NCBI GenBank assembly: GCA_010094025.1
Contig: ML991777.1
Location: forward strand, 543,530-607,529
Source: Viridothelium virens
Taxonomy: Eukaryota > Ascomycota > Dothideomycetes > Trypetheliales > Trypetheliaceae
Reading direction: 5' to 3'
DNA length: 64,000 nucleotides
Numbering within the stretch: the stretch's first letter is position 1; each line of letters begins with the position of its first letter. Shown in pieces: positions 21,666 to 34,000 of the stretch. A model generated the notes under the pieces. The model did no database searches. It was given only the letters and a program-made list of their open reading frames with translations, and was not told the origin of the DNA. A program made the position numbers and the translations under genes.

Positions 21666-23624
21666 ATGGCGTCGAATACTTTGAACACCACGCCTGTCAG
21701 GCAGGCAGCAGTGAGCACCGCTGCCGCTGCCCTTGAGTCGGTCAATACCCAATCACCAGTCAACGTCAATTATGGTCTGTCATCTATTGTGACGCCGCAA
21801 TCTGAGAAGGAGACCGAAGCTGATGACGAGATTATGTCCGATGCGACTGACGATGAGGAAGAAGAGACGGAGGAGGAAGCGATCGAACGCGAGATTGAAG
21901 AACTCGTATCAGCCGCAAAGGACGCCTGCCGCTTTATTGAGGATGACGATCGCAACGGCCAAATCCAATGCATGTGCGTCAGCGGCGACACGTGCGGTAC
22001 CGGCCAACAGATTTGGCGAAAGGTCATTTCGGATTTTTTCGGTCGGAACAAGAAGAGCGCTCAACAAATTCCGGAGATTTATCAAGTTATCTGGTGTCGC
22101 AAACACTACCAGCGCGGTGCTTACCAGAAGGGTAAACCAGCCGCGGCCGCCACTTCTGGCAAGCAATCCTCTCTCAGCAAGATTACCTGGATCGTCGTCC
22201 AGTTATTGCTCATAGAAAAATGGCGCCCAGGGTGCAAGTACACCATCTCGTTCTCCGAAAGGGAGAGAAAACGCATCAAAGCTGCCAACGGAGGTAGAAT
22301 AACGCAGACTAAGGGCCCCAGAGGCAGAGGCAAAACCGGACGTACCAATGTAAAGACTGAGAGAGATGCTCCTGTTGATGTTGTTATGGGATACGAGCAA
22401 CATCTTGGGGAGGATAAGAATACTCAAGATTGTCTTCGTGTTGTCAACGAAATGAAGTACGACGTTGAGGAGGATAGGACAATATATCTTCCTGGAATTG
22501 AGTTTCTTCCCGAAGTCGATGACGACTTTGAACTTCCACCACGGGCGAAGAAGACCGGCACCCCCCCTGATAGGCATGACTCTGCTGGCGAACAGGATGA
22601 TCGAGACGACCAAGACGATGAGCAAACTGGTGAAGATAGTAACGACGACAATGGTGGAGGTGGGAGCTTCTTCACAACGATGATGGGCACACAAATGAGC
22701 TCGCAGGCGTTTAATGGTCTCAAAATGGAGACGCACAGCGCAAATAGCATTCCTGCCAGTCACAGCAGCGCCCCTTCACCTCCCGACAATCAAATTGTAA
22801 GCATTTCCGAAGATAAATCTCGTAGTCATCTCAAAGATAAGGCTTGTCTTATTGCTGACGAAATGACTCAGGGACACGCCAATTCAGCCAGAGATTGTCC
22901 AATGCCTTCTGCTGGCTTTACCGCTATCAACCGACCGAAGGATGAATATCATGGGTGCAAAGACTCAGACTACGAGCTCGAATATGATCCTGATGATTAC
23001 CCCCCTGATGACCCCCGAAATCACATTCGCAAACAAGTTATGCAGATGAGGGAGGAGATCCTAGCTAGAGAAGCCTCGGAAGAATCCAAGACACCGATGG
23101 ACAATTCCACTCCGTCAACGCCCAGCAGCCCGTGTCCACCTCGTCGTAAGCCAGAAACTCCAGTCTCGATCAGCCCCATTGACGATATAAGAGCCGTGGA
23201 CGACCTACTTCGACTTCAGCGTTTTAGTCAGCCGATTAACCCCTATCCATTCATACCTGGCAATTTGCAATCAGCTTCTCTGAAGACTTGCTCAACCCAA
23301 GTTGCACAGAAACATCCGTATCAGAAACTGGATGCATTGTCAGGAGTTGAAAACGATGCTGTCAACAGCCTGCTGTCGCTCAAAAACAGCGCGGCGGACT
23401 TTCGCCCACATTCTGTTCACTCTTTTTCTGAAGATAGGGTGCCTTCCGGTGTCCTGCATTCCACCCGTCGTATCAGCGATCCGACCGACGGTTCACGTAA
23501 GCGTCGCCGTGTCTCGGACGAGGATGAGGATGTTGAAATGGACCGCCGCGGAAGGTCTCCAACTGACCGCCCGATCAAGCGCATCCGAGCTGTGAGCGGT
23601 GAGCGCTCCCTCTACTGGGAATAA
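21666..23624 (+). CDS. Acidic nuclear-type fungal protein with conserved CRKHYQR segment
   Basis: Protein of 652 residues, no intron, from the ATG at 21666. A Ser/Thr-rich head precedes an acidic block (DATDDEEEETEEEAIEREIEEL, about 60-80). A compact conserved-looking region follows at about 90-200: CMCVSGDTCGTGQQ, then FFGRNKKSAQQIPEIYQVIW and CRKHYQRGAYQK, then a helical piece with IEKWRPGCKYTISFSERERKR. I recall this FGRNK...CRKHYQR arrangement from uncharacterised fungal proteins; no function is established to my knowledge. The C-terminal half is disordered and acidic, ending in two basic clusters (SRKRRRVSDEDEDVEMDRRGR and PIKRIR) that look like nuclear localisation signals. A chromatin or regulatory role is inference only. 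Confidence 0.75.
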   Translation: MASNTLNTTPVRQAAVSTAAAALESVNTQSPVNVNYGLSSIVTPQSEKETEADDEIMSDATDDEEEETEEEAIEREIEELVSAAKDACRFIEDDDRNGQIQCMCVSGDTCGTGQQIWRKVISDFFGRNKKSAQQIPEIYQVIWCRKHYQRGAYQKGKPAAAATSGKQSSLSKITWIVVQLLLIEKWRPGCKYTISFSERERKRIKAANGGRITQTKGPRGRGKTGRTNVKTERDAPVDVVMGYEQHLGEDKNTQDCLRVVNEMKYDVEEDRTIYLPGIEFLPEVDDDFELPPRAKKTGTPPDRHDSAGEQDDRDDQDDEQTGEDSNDDNGGGGSFFTTMMGTQMSSQAFNGLKMETHSANSIPASHSSAPSPPDNQIVSISEDKSRSHLKDKACLIADEMTQGHANSARDCPMPSAGFTAINRPKDEYHGCKDSDYELEYDPDDYPPDDPRNHIRKQVMQMREEILAREASEESKTPMDNSTPSTPSSPCPPRRKPETPVSISPIDDIRAVDDLLRLQRFSQPINPYPFIPGNLQSASLKTCSTQVAQKHPYQKLDALSGVENDAVNSLLSLKNSAADFRPHSVHSFSEDRVPSGVLHSTRRISDPTDGSRKRRRVSDEDEDVEMDRRGRSPTDRPIKRIRAVSGERSLYWE

Positions 23625-24353
23625 CTCACCATAGCAGACTCGCCGCCCGATATACTAATAGACATGTCTTTCTGGTACGCACTTACCCAGAGGTCTTGAG
23701 GCTCTGACCTGATGCCTGGATGGCGCTCGACTATTGGTGACTGGACTCTATGACAGCAGTACTTGTGTTTCGCATGTACAGCTTGGCATACCTGAATGAT
23801 GGAAACTTTGGTAAAATGTATCGTAAAGGGCGATACATGTTCCCCGACTTGAGCTTGGAGAGGAGGGAGACTGAGTTTACCGCAGGAATTTTGTGGCTAT
23901 TGTGTGGATGAATTCTTTGTCTTATGAAACCCATTGTCTTTTTTTATCTGCCTTTCAGATGCTCAGTAGCCTCTATGACGGGAGCAACAGTGCGGTTCCA
24001 GAAATGCTTTTGGCGACCTATGTATTGTAGTACCTTGTTAATGTATTGGTTTTGTAAATTCGCGGTGCGCCTCGCCGCACTCTCATTGGTTTATCGAATC
24101 GGGTTCTCACCAACAAACAGCCAACAGCCAACAACCCAACAAGCAGAATTTAATTTAGCAAGTTTAACTCCACATAGTAACAATTCTCTAGGCCCACATT
24201 GTGTCTTCCTCAAACTCAATTGCGATCTAGCCAGCTTGCTTCTTGTCATTCTAAGGATACGTCAATCATGGAGCAAATTCTTCATTTTATCGTGTATCCT
24301 CCCGTATTGGACACTTTCTCCGCTTGTTCCTATTTCTTTCTTGCACGAGAATC
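23625..24353. other. Intergenic region upstream of the glycosyltransferase-like gene
   Basis: Frames at 23924-24415 lie in what is probably the 5' leader and promoter of the next gene. Nothing else is supported. Confidence 0.5.
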
Positions 24354-26064
24354 ATGTGGGAAAATATTCAGTATACTTCTCTAAATGGTTCAAGGTTCGG
24401 GCAGCAATTTCGTGATGCGTTCACTAACAAACGGCGAACCCGCTTGGGAGTGGCTGCAATATTCCTTGTCTTAATCATTGGGTTTGCGTGGACACGGAAT
24501 GATCTCGTATGTTTACTTGTTTCTATGATTTCGACGGATCTATTCCTGCTGGGCTTTCGGAGACTGACAGATCCAGCGTGATCGTGCCAGAGATGGATAT
24601 AGAAACGCCGTGGGTGCTTGGAAGGGCACCACGCCGAAGCGATCACAGTTCCATATATATCTTCCAGCGACAGAACCACATACACACCTTTGTTACTCGA
24701 CGTTGAGTGCTCGAGTAAATGGGTATCCCACGCCAACGTTGGGCAACTGGGGCTATCAGGGCAAGATAGATGGGAAAAGTGTAAAGATCATTGGATTTTC
24801 TGACTGGCTCAATGGCCTTGACAACACCCACGATGACGACTTAGTCCTACTGATCGATGCTTATGATATTTGGTTTCAACTACGACCGGAAGTAATGATC
24901 AATCGATATTACGATATGATAGATGCAGCAAATTCGCGCGCGAGGAAAAGGTACAAGAACGTACCCGAACTGAGGAATGTGGAGACGAAAGTCATCTTCT
25001 CTGCACAAAAGGAGTGGTGGCCATACGAGCCTTGGGATCCACCAACTTACGTTGTTCCTTACAGTACACTACCCAGCGACTTTTATGGTCCAGATACGGA
25101 TACTGTAGGCATTGGTGAAGCGACCTGGCAAAAGATACGTGCCCGATGGTTGAACTCAGGCACAATCATAGGTCCCGTCAAAGACCTCCGCGATATCTTT
25201 GCTCGCGCCAGAAAGCTGCTAATGGACCCAAAGGCCAAGTACCCCGGGATGGACCAACAAGTTGTCGCTCAAATATTCGGTGAACAAGAGTACGTCCGAG
25301 AAGCCAAACTCGCCTCACACCCGACCATTCCTCAGCGCCTAGGATTCTGGTGGCCCGAAGGCGAGCCGCCCCGTGTCTCTGTCCCGGATTTCCATAGAAC
25401 TGTCTATAATCTCTCCGCCACTGCCCGCTACGAGTACGGTATGAGCCTCGACTACACCGGCCTGCTCGCACCACCTACCGTATCCGCTGAAGATGACGCC
25501 GTCTGGCTTCGCCACAACGACACATCGACCTTTCTCGGTGCCGACGTCCTTGGACTGCCAGCAGACCATTCGCACTATCCGCCTTCTACACGCACACACC
25601 TCGCTCAGGATATCCTCCGGTCACGGCCGCCCTTTGCTGACGTCCGGAAGCAAAAGTCATCATCATCTCGCAGCAGCAGCAGCGATCGGGACTCGGACTC
25701 GAAGTCCCTGCACTGGATGACCGTCCCGCTCTTTACCAATCTCTATTCGGGTATCGTCCCTACTATGATTCACCAGAACACGCATCGCTATAAAGGCCGC
25801 CTACGTGACGACACGTGGAACCAGATGTGGTTTTATCCGTATGCGCGGGACCTGTTCACTGCAGCGGTGACGGCGCCGGATGAGCCAGTAGCAGTGACGA
25901 GACGGGGTGGGGAAACTAGGGAGTGGTGGAGTGCGTATCCGGAGAAGGGTGGAGTCAAGACCGCAGAGGGTTTGTGGGTGCCTTGGAGCAGGATCTGTAA
26001 TACAACGTTATTTGATTTCCATGACGGACAGGGTGAGTGGATAAGTCCGCAGAAGGGTGGCTAA
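24354..26064 (+). CDS. Type II membrane glycosyltransferase-like protein (PLOD-like GT fold)
   Basis: Exons 24354-24506 and 24571-26064 give 548 residues; an alternative acceptor at 24575/24576 would keep frame minus two residues. A short cytoplasmic head (basic NKRRTR) precedes one membrane anchor (about 32-45, GVAAIFLVLIIGFAW), so the rest should face the Golgi/ER lumen. The luminal part has THLCYSTLSARVNGYPTPTL, then DDDLVLLIDAYDIWFQ with a DxxD-type acidic motif (Asp147/Asp150), then WLNSGTIIGPVKDL and PGMDQQVVAQIFGEQE, an order seen in the glycosyltransferase domain of PLOD/procollagen glucosyltransferase-like proteins. A polar insert near 340-360 is Ser-rich. The specific sugar and acceptor cannot be read from sequence. 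Confidence 0.72.
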
Positions 26065-26868
26065 GGCCAGTAGGTCAAAAGAAGGGTTAAGGTGTTATGA
26101 GTGGAGTAGAGGTGAGAGAGCTTCCAAGATTGTGAGATATGATCAGAGTTGTATCTGGGCTAAGACGTAGCCGGAACTTTAGCTTGGAAATGATTAAGCA
26201 TAGCCAAGCAGAGGTAATGAATATTATTGCTGGAGCCTGAATCGATCTTGACTGGGTGCTCCCTACCATCTGAGAAGACATGAGATCTCGAGAGTATAAT
26301 TGAACAATTGGTATCAAATGACAGTGCAGTAAGTAGTCTTGGTCATCCTACAATTTCACCTGGTAATGTCATTTTCCGTTGGACTTGTCGCCCTTAGCGT
26401 ATTTGACGTGAGATTATGTAAGCTAGCCAAGCGTGCCAAGGTCCCACGGGCATCTCCAGCCCGAGTCCGTGGGTACACCAGACCAGTCAACATTTCATGG
26501 ACTAAGGTAATCTACGAAATTCCTACTTCCCGTTGCGCTGAGCGTAGATCTATGGATGGGTCGCTGTCGAGTCTGTGTCTCCTTTCCCGTCAGTTGAGAC
26601 TAAGCGGCATGCCCTTATTCCGAGCAGAAATGTTTATCATTATCGATCGCCTACGAAGCAAAGGTAGCATGTAGGATGGTGTGGATCCAGCCGGAGTTGA
26701 GGTTAATGATCGGAAGTGGACCATTCTGTGACTGGTGCAGTATCCTTATGAACGACGCTCCAGATCCATCAATCACGATCTCAATTGATCACAGGCAAGT
26801 ACAGGTGGCTACTTAAGTCCGGCAGCAATTGTTCTCGAGCAGGATGTATTACCATTCAGACCACGTTG
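26065..26868. other. Intergenic region
   Basis: No gene, RNA or repeat recognised. A 111-codon frame at 26339-26674 has no motif and no convincing start context. Confidence 0.5.
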
Positions 26869-28053
26869 ATGATGAAATTCCTGATAGCTTTGTGTTTTCT
26901 ATTCTTGATCAGAACTTGCAAGTGGATGATCCATACCTTCACTACTCACAAAAACCACGAATACTCTCCGCAGATATTATCTCTGCTTGACGGAGCGAAA
27001 ATGAAGCTTTTCTCGAAGTTGTTCAAGTCCCGTGTCCCTACGGCTGAGCCGCTAACACAATGTCAGGACAAGAGCAAGCATGTCACACTCGCATTCGCTG
27101 ACCAGATCAGTAATAAGACTCTCAACATCGATTCTCCTGACTGGATGAACAGCAGAGAAGCTACAGATCACCCAGACAGTCACCAGGGTCTGCATCTCTA
27201 TGGTTGCCAGCTAACCAATGAAGATTTTCTTAGTCGAGTGAAGAGCCACGGAAAGCCTTCCAGGAGATATAACCCAGGATTCTTTGGGTGCCGCGAAAAG
27301 GGATCGCCTGCAGATACCTACCCCGAATCATCAGGAAAGTGGAGCGAAGGGAAAGAGCCAGGGTTTGGATGGAAGTTGCAGAGGAGAGGCGCGCAGCAAG
27401 GCCTGCCGGGTTCAGTGACGATGTCAGCTGGAACCTTGACGCATGATCTGGATAATTCCTTTGAGAAATACGTGTTGCAACGCTTGGGTACTAATGCTTT
27501 CCCGGCCGATCTGGCTCCTTGGCATGCAACTTCCCCGCAGATGCACACAAGCACATTTGAAAATCAAATGCGCATGCAGAAATCTCAAATTCGTGGAAGA
27601 CAGGAAGTGCTACAGCATTCTGATGGAGAATCAGGGTCTAGCGCCACTTGTGTCTCGGAGAGGAGCAACAAAACAGTGCAAAGTCAAGGGCAAAGCTCGC
27701 GATGTTCCCCTGCGAAATACAGACCAGCATCATTCGACGACCTGGAAGCTTCATTGACTCCACGCACACCAACATCGGATCACGAGACAATGGCTTCCCC
27801 TTTACACGGGCAGCTCCCGTACGTACATGGTTCTTCAAGCACGAAGAATCGTACATTAGGCAATCTGCGCGTCGAATGCTCCGCCTCCGGGACGCGAGGA
27901 GAGAATTCTCACTTCAGAAGCAAGCACGGTCTCGCTAATCTCTGTAAACATTGTCCCACATTTGACGACCAAGGGCAGCTCCGTTCACTGACGAGAAAAT
28001 GCGGCTACAGTGATCTGCATAATCATTTCTTAGCTGGTCATGCTCAGGACTAA
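26869..28053 (+). CDS. Uncharacterised protein with N-terminal hydrophobic segment and Cys/His-rich tail
   Basis: An open frame of 394 codons from the ATG pair at 26869; a later ATG at 27001 would give 350 codons. I do not recognise the protein. With the first start it has a strongly hydrophobic head (FLIALCFLFLIRTC) that could be a signal anchor; with the second start that head is lost. The middle is polar and probably disordered. The last 35 residues contain CKHCPTF and, further on, HNHFLAGH, a loose Cys2...His pattern reminiscent of a zinc-binding knuckle but not a canonical C2H2 finger. The neighbours give no functional hint. Confidence 0.5.
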   Translation: MMKFLIALCFLFLIRTCKWMIHTFTTHKNHEYSPQILSLLDGAKMKLFSKLFKSRVPTAEPLTQCQDKSKHVTLAFADQISNKTLNIDSPDWMNSREATDHPDSHQGLHLYGCQLTNEDFLSRVKSHGKPSRRYNPGFFGCREKGSPADTYPESSGKWSEGKEPGFGWKLQRRGAQQGLPGSVTMSAGTLTHDLDNSFEKYVLQRLGTNAFPADLAPWHATSPQMHTSTFENQMRMQKSQIRGRQEVLQHSDGESGSSATCVSERSNKTVQSQGQSSRCSPAKYRPASFDDLEASLTPRTPTSDHETMASPLHGQLPYVHGSSSTKNRTLGNLRVECSASGTRGENSHFRSKHGLANLCKHCPTFDDQGQLRSLTRKCGYSDLHNHFLAGHAQD

Positions 28054-28597
28054 AGCATGAGCTCAGTGTGATCCGACGAAATTGACCTGAACTACGGCAT
28101 ATCAAAATGTCAAGGGCATTACTGTGGATCGACATTGATGTCGCTTGATCCTTATGGGGCGATGTCAATACCAGGCTGAGTCACTTCGATCTTTGAATTC
28201 TCTTATGCCTCCGATACATACTTATGTTTGAACAGGGCGCCGGTATATTGGTTCCAATACGCAATTGGAGTACCTGTGGGCCTGGTCTAGTTTAGCTTCT
28301 GTGAAATCGAACTTCTTTTTCTATAGCCCGTATTCCCAAACATGTTTCAAAAAAACCATTCTTTTAACTATCAGTGTTTTATTTAAATCTTATACATGAC
28401 TTTCACAATTCTTAACTTCTTCGTTGCCGCTTCTTCGAGCAAATTTCCGCACAATTCAGATAGATCAGGCTTCAAGTTTCTGTTTCTACGGTGAATATAT
28501 GCTCCATTAGCGATCACAATGTTATTCCTCTGAAGGTGGCAATTGTGAGCCATGAAGCTCCATTTTCTGCATCGAGAAATGAGGGGGCCTCATTCTG
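28054..28597. other. Intergenic region
   Basis: An AT-richer stretch (28300-28400) with T-runs; no gene or RNA recognised. Confidence 0.5.
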
Positions 28598-31017
28598 ATG
28601 TCTTCTGAATTCACAATAGTCCTAGTTCACGAAGCATCACGCAAGGTATTTCGGGATTTCATAATCCCTTCAATGTATTTCTCTGCTTATTTACGGACCG
28701 ACTTCTTTCAAAGATTCCTAATAGCAGAATTGGACTTCTTCTATTTGACAGAACCTCTCTTTGAATCGAGCTATAGAGTAGCTTGTGCGTCCCGTATCAG
28801 ACATTGTTGCGAACTGAGGAAGATAATTCATAGGCTGGACTTGACACTCCTCAGACCAAAAGAAGATAAGATATGGGACCTCGCGGGACGAGTGTTTGGC
28901 GACACTTGTTGGATTCCCTTTGCGGCCAGGCCAATCACGGAAAGAATGAACGAGGAGATTGGGACAGCGAGGCGGTTAAGAGATCAGGACGTCGCGCGGA
29001 CGCCGTCGGAATACTTTTCACACCATATCCTCCTGAAGTCTCCAGCCTAGAACACACCGAGGATTTCATCATCGCAACAAGGAGGTTTCTCATTATCGGT
29101 GGAGCGCTTCAAACCCCGAGGCCTCTGGTTACCTGGCCTATCCAATATAAAGCTCATATAAGGGCCAGATACCCTGGTGTAGCTGGGCGAGATGAAATAT
29201 ATCGTGTCCAGAATGCTATGGTCTACAAGATTCCGCAGAGAAGATCATCTGAGCAAGAAGCTGGTCGCAAGGAGAAAGAGCACACCAGGAAACTAGGGTT
29301 TGTACCACCGTGCTACTGTGCCAAATGCGACGGAAAGCAAAACATGGGCATTTCGTCGACTCGTGATGGCCTTATGCTTGATGGTTTGCGATGCATCTCT
29401 CCGCTATGCCCACACAGCCGTGTTGGGCCGCTCATGGTCACAAATCCAGAACTGATGGTTTTCAAGAGTAAGCGCAAGCTACAGCGTGCCATTAAGCTAG
29501 CAGAATATGACTGGAGAAAACAGTGGGAATTGCTCCCAACTGACGTTCGAAAACACGTTAGAGCCCCATCTCCACCTCGGGCAGCTCTACAGTACGGCGA
29601 TTACGGTAGCTCCGAAGTAACGAAAACCGATTGCCGTAGAGCAAGCGTGGGATTCGGGGGACGAGACTACTTCGAAGAGCAAGGTGTCAAACTTGAGCGG
29701 CCGGTAGTTCGACGCAAACCCACAGCCTGTTTGAAGCTGGTTTCCGGTATGCCGACTCCCAAGGAATCGATGCCATCGGATGAACCCTCACAAGGAACTC
29801 TTGACAAAGCAGTGGGGCCTTTAATACAAAATCAAGGCAAGAGTAGCAGTCCTGACCGTCCGTCCACTTCCTCGCCATTCCTAATGAACAACAAGCAGCA
29901 TATAAGGCACAGTACCACACATGTCGAATCTCAATCCGTCATCTCTCATGATGCCACCATGAACAATGTTAGCTCTGTCAGCGATCCCTCAGCCGTTCTG
30001 CGAAATGTCGAGCCAACTAAAGGGCTAGTATCACCACAGAACATGTCTGCGTTACCACCGCCACTGCCGCCCAAATCTCCCCTTAGGCAGAGCACGCTTG
30101 GATCACAATCGCCAGAAAAAAGGTTCAGTTTCCCACCTCCACTACCGCCCAAGTCTCCACTCAGATCACAATCCGTTTCTCCATTGCCACTCGAATCTCC
30201 TTATCGGTCACAAGCTGTCCCTCGCTTGCCACCTAAATCTCCACTCAGATCGCGACCTATTCCCCCAACACTAGTCCTCATGCTTCCTCGTAAGGACCAG
30301 TCTAGCACAACCATTCTTTATTCCCCATCTATCTATAGCGAGATATCCGTACGATCACGTTTACCAGCGAAATATCCTCTTCATAAGGACCAGTCTAGCA
30401 CAACCATTCTCTATTCCCCTTCTATTTATAGCGAGATATCCGTACGACCACGTTTACCAACGAAGTATCCTTCACTTGACTACTGCCCGACAGCAGTTCA
30501 AGCTTGTATTCGTCAGCACAGCACGGTTAGACGCCTTGAGCGATCGGCTGAGAAAAGCGAATACTGGGACGGTTGGTACTCCTGGCCAGCACAGTATGAA
30601 GATACTGATTCGGGATCTAAAGATGTCCACAGCATCGAGCCTTCCACTCACAGTGTGTCAACCTATTCAACTGCCCAAAGCGACAAGGAATCTTATACAA
30701 TTTCTGTGTACACGGAGTCCACACGCCAATCCGCTGTGCCCGCACCCCTTAAGATCGGTAGGTCTCTGAGGAATGATGGATCTGGCACTTTACGACCTCG
30801 CCGTCGATCTGCACCAAGTCAGCCCTTCCAACTTAGGCGCAGAGCCGATCTGACTACGTTCAGACCTCACGACTCCATCCTCTCTACTGAGGTCTTTCCC
30901 CCCACTCCTCGTGGACCCTGCCGTGATATCCGCTCGCAGGAGATTATGACACTATCTCCCTTGTCGCCACGCCGATCTGACTCCACAGGCTCAAGCACAT
31001 GGGAATCTGTCCCATGA
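28598..31017 (+). CDS. Uncharacterised proline-rich protein with internal tandem repeat
   Basis: Preferred model: exons 28598-28974 and 29046-31017 (GTTAAG donor, CTCCAG acceptor, phase preserved), 782 residues. Without the intron, two overlapping frames (28598-29050 and 28873-31017) would be left; the first reads more like protein upstream of 28974 and the second downstream. The N-terminal part is globular-looking. Around residues 190-250 there is a Cys-rich patch (CYCAKCDGK and CISPLCPH) that could bind zinc. The C-terminal half is disordered, with several PPLPPKSPLR-type SH3-ligand-like motifs and two copies of a 31-residue unit beginning KDQSSTTILYSPSIYSEI. An adaptor or cytoskeletal role is possible but unproven. 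Confidence 0.55.
30292..30477 (+). repeat. 93-bp in-frame tandem duplication
   Basis: Two adjacent copies with a period of 93 bases (copy 1 from 30292, copy 2 from 30385), each encoding 31 residues starting KDQSSTTILYSPS. The copies differ by a handful of bases, mostly silent, so the duplication is fairly recent but not brand new. Confidence 0.85.
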
Positions 31018-34000
31018 ATTGACCATAAAATGTCCGATCCGCAGGCTGCCGGGGCGCCAATTCGACGGCCCGTGCAGGAGGGACAGCAGCTGCTGCCATT
31101 ATCTCTGCAGGTGGGGCAGCTGACACGGAAGCCACGGCGGAAAGAATCGCTGAAGAAGTCGAGAGATGGAGACGAGCGCATGGAGGAGGCGGTTGAACAT
31201 GGCGGAGATGGAGATGGAAGATTTGCACACGATGCGACGTTGAGAATCTTGGAAGGTGGTCCTGGAACGAGGCTGAGGGACGGTGAGAGCCAGATGCGGG
31301 TTCACCGGATTCTGGAGGATCGAGAGAGAGAACTGTGGATATAAGGAAGAGGTTGAGATTAGGTGGAGGGGTGAATAGGCGAGCTTACGTCTGCCTGCAC
31401 CCTGGTGGTGTGCGTCTTCTTTTAGATAGGATAGTCAGGACTTCGTAGAACACTTGGATTCTTTCTGAATGCAGATGTATCGACGGTTTTGTGATTCCAT
31501 CACGCGTAAGTTCTCTACAAAGATATCCACTGTGAGCACACAGATCTAGTGTCAACCCCACCAAACCATTGCTTCAAATCAGTGAGCGGCTAATAGAAAG
31601 TGGGATTCCATCTGTATCTGTATATGGCTTTTATTTGAGAGGTTCAATACCTTCGTAGAACCTGGAACTGGTATAAAAACTCTCTAACTAGATAACCTCA
31701 TGATGAAATGAGTCAGACCGGATATGGAGCCATCTAAATTGGGTCCTTTCTTGAGTTTGGTCAAGCAAAAATACCAGAAACAATACAAGAAGTACACCAG
31801 CATGACAGTGCAAAATAGGTACCTACTAGACTTGGGCTCGGTGGGATATAATGCATCACGTGATTTATCAATTAAAGTTTGTCTCCCTTCACATGCATGG
31901 CATCAGCCCATTGCTTGCAGTGTAGGGGAGCCATCATCTCCTGTTTGCTCGATGCATGGCGAGACATGCGGACGCCGTTGTCCTACTTTCTTGCTTCTGT
32001 GGCCCAGTAATCGCCTCGCGATTGCACGTTGTTGTGCCCAATATCCATCACCGACCACTGTACCCAAGTACCCACTTATCCTGGTCAACCATCACGCGAA
32101 GACAATTCCCAGATCGGGTCGCGGATGCGGCCCGCTTCCGATCAAGACCAACTTCCCAGGCTGGCGGGATTGCCGGATGAGGTTGACCGCAAAATCGCAA
32201 GAAGCAAGGTACGCGAGGGGAAATGACTTGTTGGGGTGGACTTGAAACTAAAAGTTTTGGGCACTCGCCTTAGTCTGCTGCGCTCCTTTGTGCTGGATTT
32301 CTGAGTGTGTTTTGCCTTAATGGTGAATTTGTTCAGATCAAGTAGATCTGTCACAACGGCTTGGCGATCTCTCTGGAGCGAGCTCAGGCATGCATAATAC
32401 TGCACGTAAGAGCGAGGATGACAGATTGCACGTGAGTTTCTGCGGCTTATGACAGAGCACAAAGCGCGTATTTGCCACTGCAGATAGGAGTAGAAAGACC
32501 GGTTTGTTAGTTGCGTGTGTGACAATCACAGAAGTCTGCGAATACAATGAGACCTCACGTGAATGAAGCATTGTTTGCGAAATCTGATACAGGCCGTTGG
32601 GGACTTCTTAGATTGACTCAGATAGGAATATGCTTCTTAGTATTTTTTTCATTCACCTTTGGTGTTTTTCCGCGGGTCGGGGGACAAGCCTATCTGCGGA
32701 ATTTCTGGTGAAATAGTCTCAATTTCCTGTTCATTCGATTTACTCTACAGGACCGTCGAACTCTGAAGCCCACGCGACTCCACAGGTAGCATTGAGGGAA
32801 GCTCAAGATAGCGAGTCGTTCCAACTCGCATCTCGCCAGTGAGACATCAATCATATTGAGCAGTTGGGCACACCATCCAGGAAGGCACTGACGAGCAGTA
32901 GGTATCAGGTCCTCGAATTGTGCCCATAATCCTCAAATTTCTTTTCCTGCTCAAGATGTGCTATCTCGAGAGCGTCTTCTACCTCGGCTGCCAGCATTGG
33001 GGCCCTGATCGAGTGATTGGAGAGCCATGTGTTCGAATCCAAGTTACAGGTCGTCGGGGCTCCAAAGGATGTTGGGGTGCTCAAACGATTGGATGCGCCA
33101 ACAGTAAAGACGTGTGCCCTAATTGCAGGAGGCGGCGGTCCAGTGATGTTGGCCCACGCTTTGCGGACTTCAGGGGGATCATGTTGTCTTCGCTTCGCGA
33201 GCTCTCAGGAGAGCGGTTGAGTGAAAGCTTGATCCGGAAGGCGAATCGAGCGTTGCGCGGATGAAGTTAATGCGAAGATGGATTCCTGAATGGGAAAAGT
33301 ACCGCCCCAAGGCTTGTTACGGGAGCGACTGGAATCCGGAGAGCGTCGCAAGAGGACATGGGCAAAAGCGAAGAGAAGAAAGCATATCCATGAATTGTGT
33401 AAAAAGTCCTCACCTATTAATGTTTCCCGTTTAGGCTTTTCTGTTTTACGTTGGTGGCCAGCGACTAAAAGAGGCGAAGTCACGATAACGTAACTCGGAG
33501 TTCGGAGGATTTTGGAGGCATATTTCTCTCTTTGCATGTTCTTCCAATTATCCAAGTTGTATAATATATCGGTAGAGCTGGATTACCTCTACTGAAATAC
33601 TCCCTAGAATGGCACTTCCGATTAAGGCTTGATCAGTCCATAGACAACAACTTGTGAGGAGCAAATGTTCGATGTGAATGAGAGTCTCGTCGAATGTTGG
33701 CACAGAGTATGTCCGGATGTAAAGGGGCGGAGAACTGACATGTAGATTGTCACAGTCGAGGGGACGGGTCATACATAATAAGATATGAGGGAAATCATAT
33801 TCGTTGTTGGTCACTAAGCCAGCCCATTTGATGAGGCTCACAGGACTCATCAGGTACCCAGATATGTACGATCCGTGTCATCCTCGATGAAAGAAGGTGG
33901 AAGGTGGATGATCGGAGGTGGATGGTGCTACACATCGAAGCTGCAGCTGACTTTTGTAGAATAGCGAGAGATATATGAGGACAAAGTGACCTGCAAGGAT

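Noticed and set aside
22203-22763. 186-codon minus-strand frame
   Set aside because: Antisense to the 652-aa gene; no start context or motif.
30944-31305. Possible small secreted gene on the minus strand (segment with AILSAVASVSAAPP)
   Set aside because: Would need a poor GTTCAA donor and overlaps the end of the plus-strand gene; not enough support.
33020-33050. TTCGAATCC resembling a tRNA T loop
   Set aside because: Flanking bases do not form a T stem and no acceptor or D arm can be found.
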